In this document: one piece after another, positions 4,777-5,707 of the stretch
Layout: each line of letters begins with the position of its first letter
How positions within the stretch are numbered: the stretch's first letter is position 1
Source of the DNA: Bordetella sp.
Lineage (GTDB): Bacteria > Pseudomonadota > Gammaproteobacteria > Burkholderiales > Burkholderiaceae_B
Direction: 5' to 3'
NCBI GenBank assembly: GCA_027450125.1
Contig: DAIDKG010000031.1
Location: 1-5,707, forward strand
DNA: 5,707 nucleotides
Made by a program: the position numbers and the translations under genes
Notes under the pieces: model-generated
Told to the model about the DNA's origin: nothing
The model's input: the letters and a program-made list of their open reading frames with translations, nothing else
Database searches by the model: none

Positions 4777-5707
4777 TCAGGGCGCTGTAGGGGAATGGGC
4801 GGGCCGATTGGGCGTTGACGCCGCGCCCAGCACCTGGAAATCCACCGGGCCGAGCTGGCGCGGGGCTTCGGCCCCACGCAGCCATACGCGCGCCTGCAGG
4901 CGGTGCGCGCCGGCGCGGATGCGCCAGTCCAGGGAATCGGCGTCGCCGCCGGCCAGCTTGCGCCCGTCGAGCAGCCACTCGACACGGCGCGGAGCCCGTC
5001 CGGCGGTGTCGAGGGCGAAGCGGTAGACCTGGGCCTGGCGCGGCAGGCGCGGGTCCAGCGCCAGGGTCTCGCCGGGCAGCGGACGCGCGATGGCCAGCGT
5101 GGGCGCCCGCGCCGGTGGCGCGACCGACGCTCCGGGAAGGCGCCAGTCCTCGCGCCGCACGCAGGGCGGCGGGCCGATCCATTCGCAGGTGGGTACCAGG
5201 TGCAGCCGCGCGTCCTGCCACAGCCCGGCGTAGGGCGCGTCGCGCCGCAAGCGCGCGAAGATCTCGCGCAGCACCGGCGCCGGCCCGCTCGATCCGGTCA
5301 GGCCGTCGGTGGAGCCGCCAGCCAGGCGCCCCATCCACACGCCCACCGTGTAGCGACTGTCGAATCCCACGGTCCAGGTGTCGCGGTAATCGCTGGAGGT
5401 GCCGGTTTTGACCGCGGTCGGGTACGGCAGATCGAGCACGCTGTCGGCGCCGAACTCGGCGGCGCGCGCATCGGGGTCGGACAAGATGCTGGCCAGCACC
5501 GAGCTGACCTCGGGTGACAGCAGCGGCAGCGGCTGCGGCCGCGGCAGGCCGGCCAGCACGTGCAAGGGCAGCCAGCGGCCCCGGCGCGCGAGGGTGGCGT
5601 AGCCCTGCACCAGTTCGTACAGGCTGACCGCGCCATCGCCCAGCACGATGGCCGGGCCGTAGTAGTCGGCGCCGCGCCGCAGGCTGCGAAAGCCCAGTTG
5701 CTGCAGC
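4777..5707 (-). CDS. pbpC: penicillin-binding protein 1C, C-terminal 310 residues (5' end outside window)
   Basis: PBP1C is an inner-membrane, periplasm-facing bifunctional class A penicillin-binding protein; this part holds the end of the transpeptidase domain and the C-terminal accessory domain. Numbering from the first full codon, residues 1-40 (LGFRSL, YYGPAIVLGDGAVSLYELVQGYATLAR) are the helix region typical before the third active-site box. VKTGTSSDYRDTWTVGFDSRYTVGVWMGR follows, with the KTGT box at 100-103. Residues about 200-295 match the BiPBP_C domain of PBP1C (IARPLPGETLALDP, then VEWLLDGRKLAGG and AGAHRLQARVWL). The frame is open at the right edge; the glycosyltransferase domain and the catalytic SxxK lie beyond it. 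The stop is TGA at 4779-4777, with a proline-rich tail. Composition is clearly richer in GC than the SDR cassette, consistent with resident chromosome. I see no strong terminator after it. Confidence 0.95.
   Translation of the reverse strand, partial: LQQLGFRSLRRGADYYGPAIVLGDGAVSLYELVQGYATLARRGRWLPLHVLAGLPRPQPLPLLSPEVSSVLASILSDPDARAAEFGADSVLDLPYPTAVKTGTSSDYRDTWTVGFDSRYTVGVWMGRLAGGSTDGLTGSSGPAPVLREIFARLRRDAPYAGLWQDARLHLVPTCEWIGPPPCVRREDWRLPGASVAPPARAPTLAIARPLPGETLALDPRLPRQAQVYRFALDTAGRAPRRVEWLLDGRKLAGGDADSLDWRIRAGAHRLQARVWLRGAEAPRQLGPVDFQVLGAASTPNRPAHSPTAP

Noticed and set aside
4815..5517. Long plus-strand frames opposite pbpC
   Set aside because: Arg/Ala/Pro-rich shadows; the minus-strand frame has the KTGT box and the BiPBP_C domain.
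1..5707. CRISPR array or tandem repeats
   Set aside because: No regularly spaced direct repeats were seen on either strand.

Overview
The window is GC-rich bacterial DNA, most likely from a proteobacterium. A penicillin-binding protein 1C gene, a HigB-type toxin and an IS630-type transposase remnant would suit a Xanthomonadales-like genome, but no 16S or other strong marker is present, so the lineage is only a guess. The right end (about 4780-5707) is the most GC-rich: sampled 60-base lines there are 70-80% GC, against 52-57% in lines sampled from the central metabolic genes. This suggests that the central block arrived by transfer next to a resident pbpC gene.

Layout, left to right. (1) 1-238, minus strand: the N-terminal 79 residues of a HigB toxin, with a dyad-symmetric probable operator just upstream. 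(2) 239-669: no gene; it holds a strong orphan plus-strand terminator, a patch resembling an IS21-type element end, and a small perfect inverted repeat in front of the next gene. (3) 670-1617, plus strand: a GlxA-type regulator with an N-terminal DJ-1/PfpI domain and a C-terminal AraC helix-turn-helix domain. (4) 1857-4205, minus strand: three co-oriented genes, in transcription order an SDR oxidoreductase, a Tat-exported DJ-1/PfpI protein and a Sec-exported SnoaL/DUF4440-like protein. The regulator converges on them. (5) 4382-4677, minus strand: a decayed, frameshifted IS630-family transposase fragment. (6) 4777-5707, minus strand: the C-terminal 310 residues of PBP1C.

The centre is best read as a small regulated metabolic or detoxification cassette. 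The SDR should be cytoplasmic, while the DJ-1-like and SnoaL-like proteins carry export signals. The SDR gene has a good sigma70-type promoter followed by a near-perfect 26-bp inverted repeat placed like a repressor operator. Three points stand out: the DJ-1 fold occurs both in the regulator and in an exported protein of the same locus; the SDR has Thr in place of the catalytic Tyr of its YxxxK motif; and a 14-bp inverted repeat lies between the two exported-protein genes. The substrate cannot be read from the sequence.
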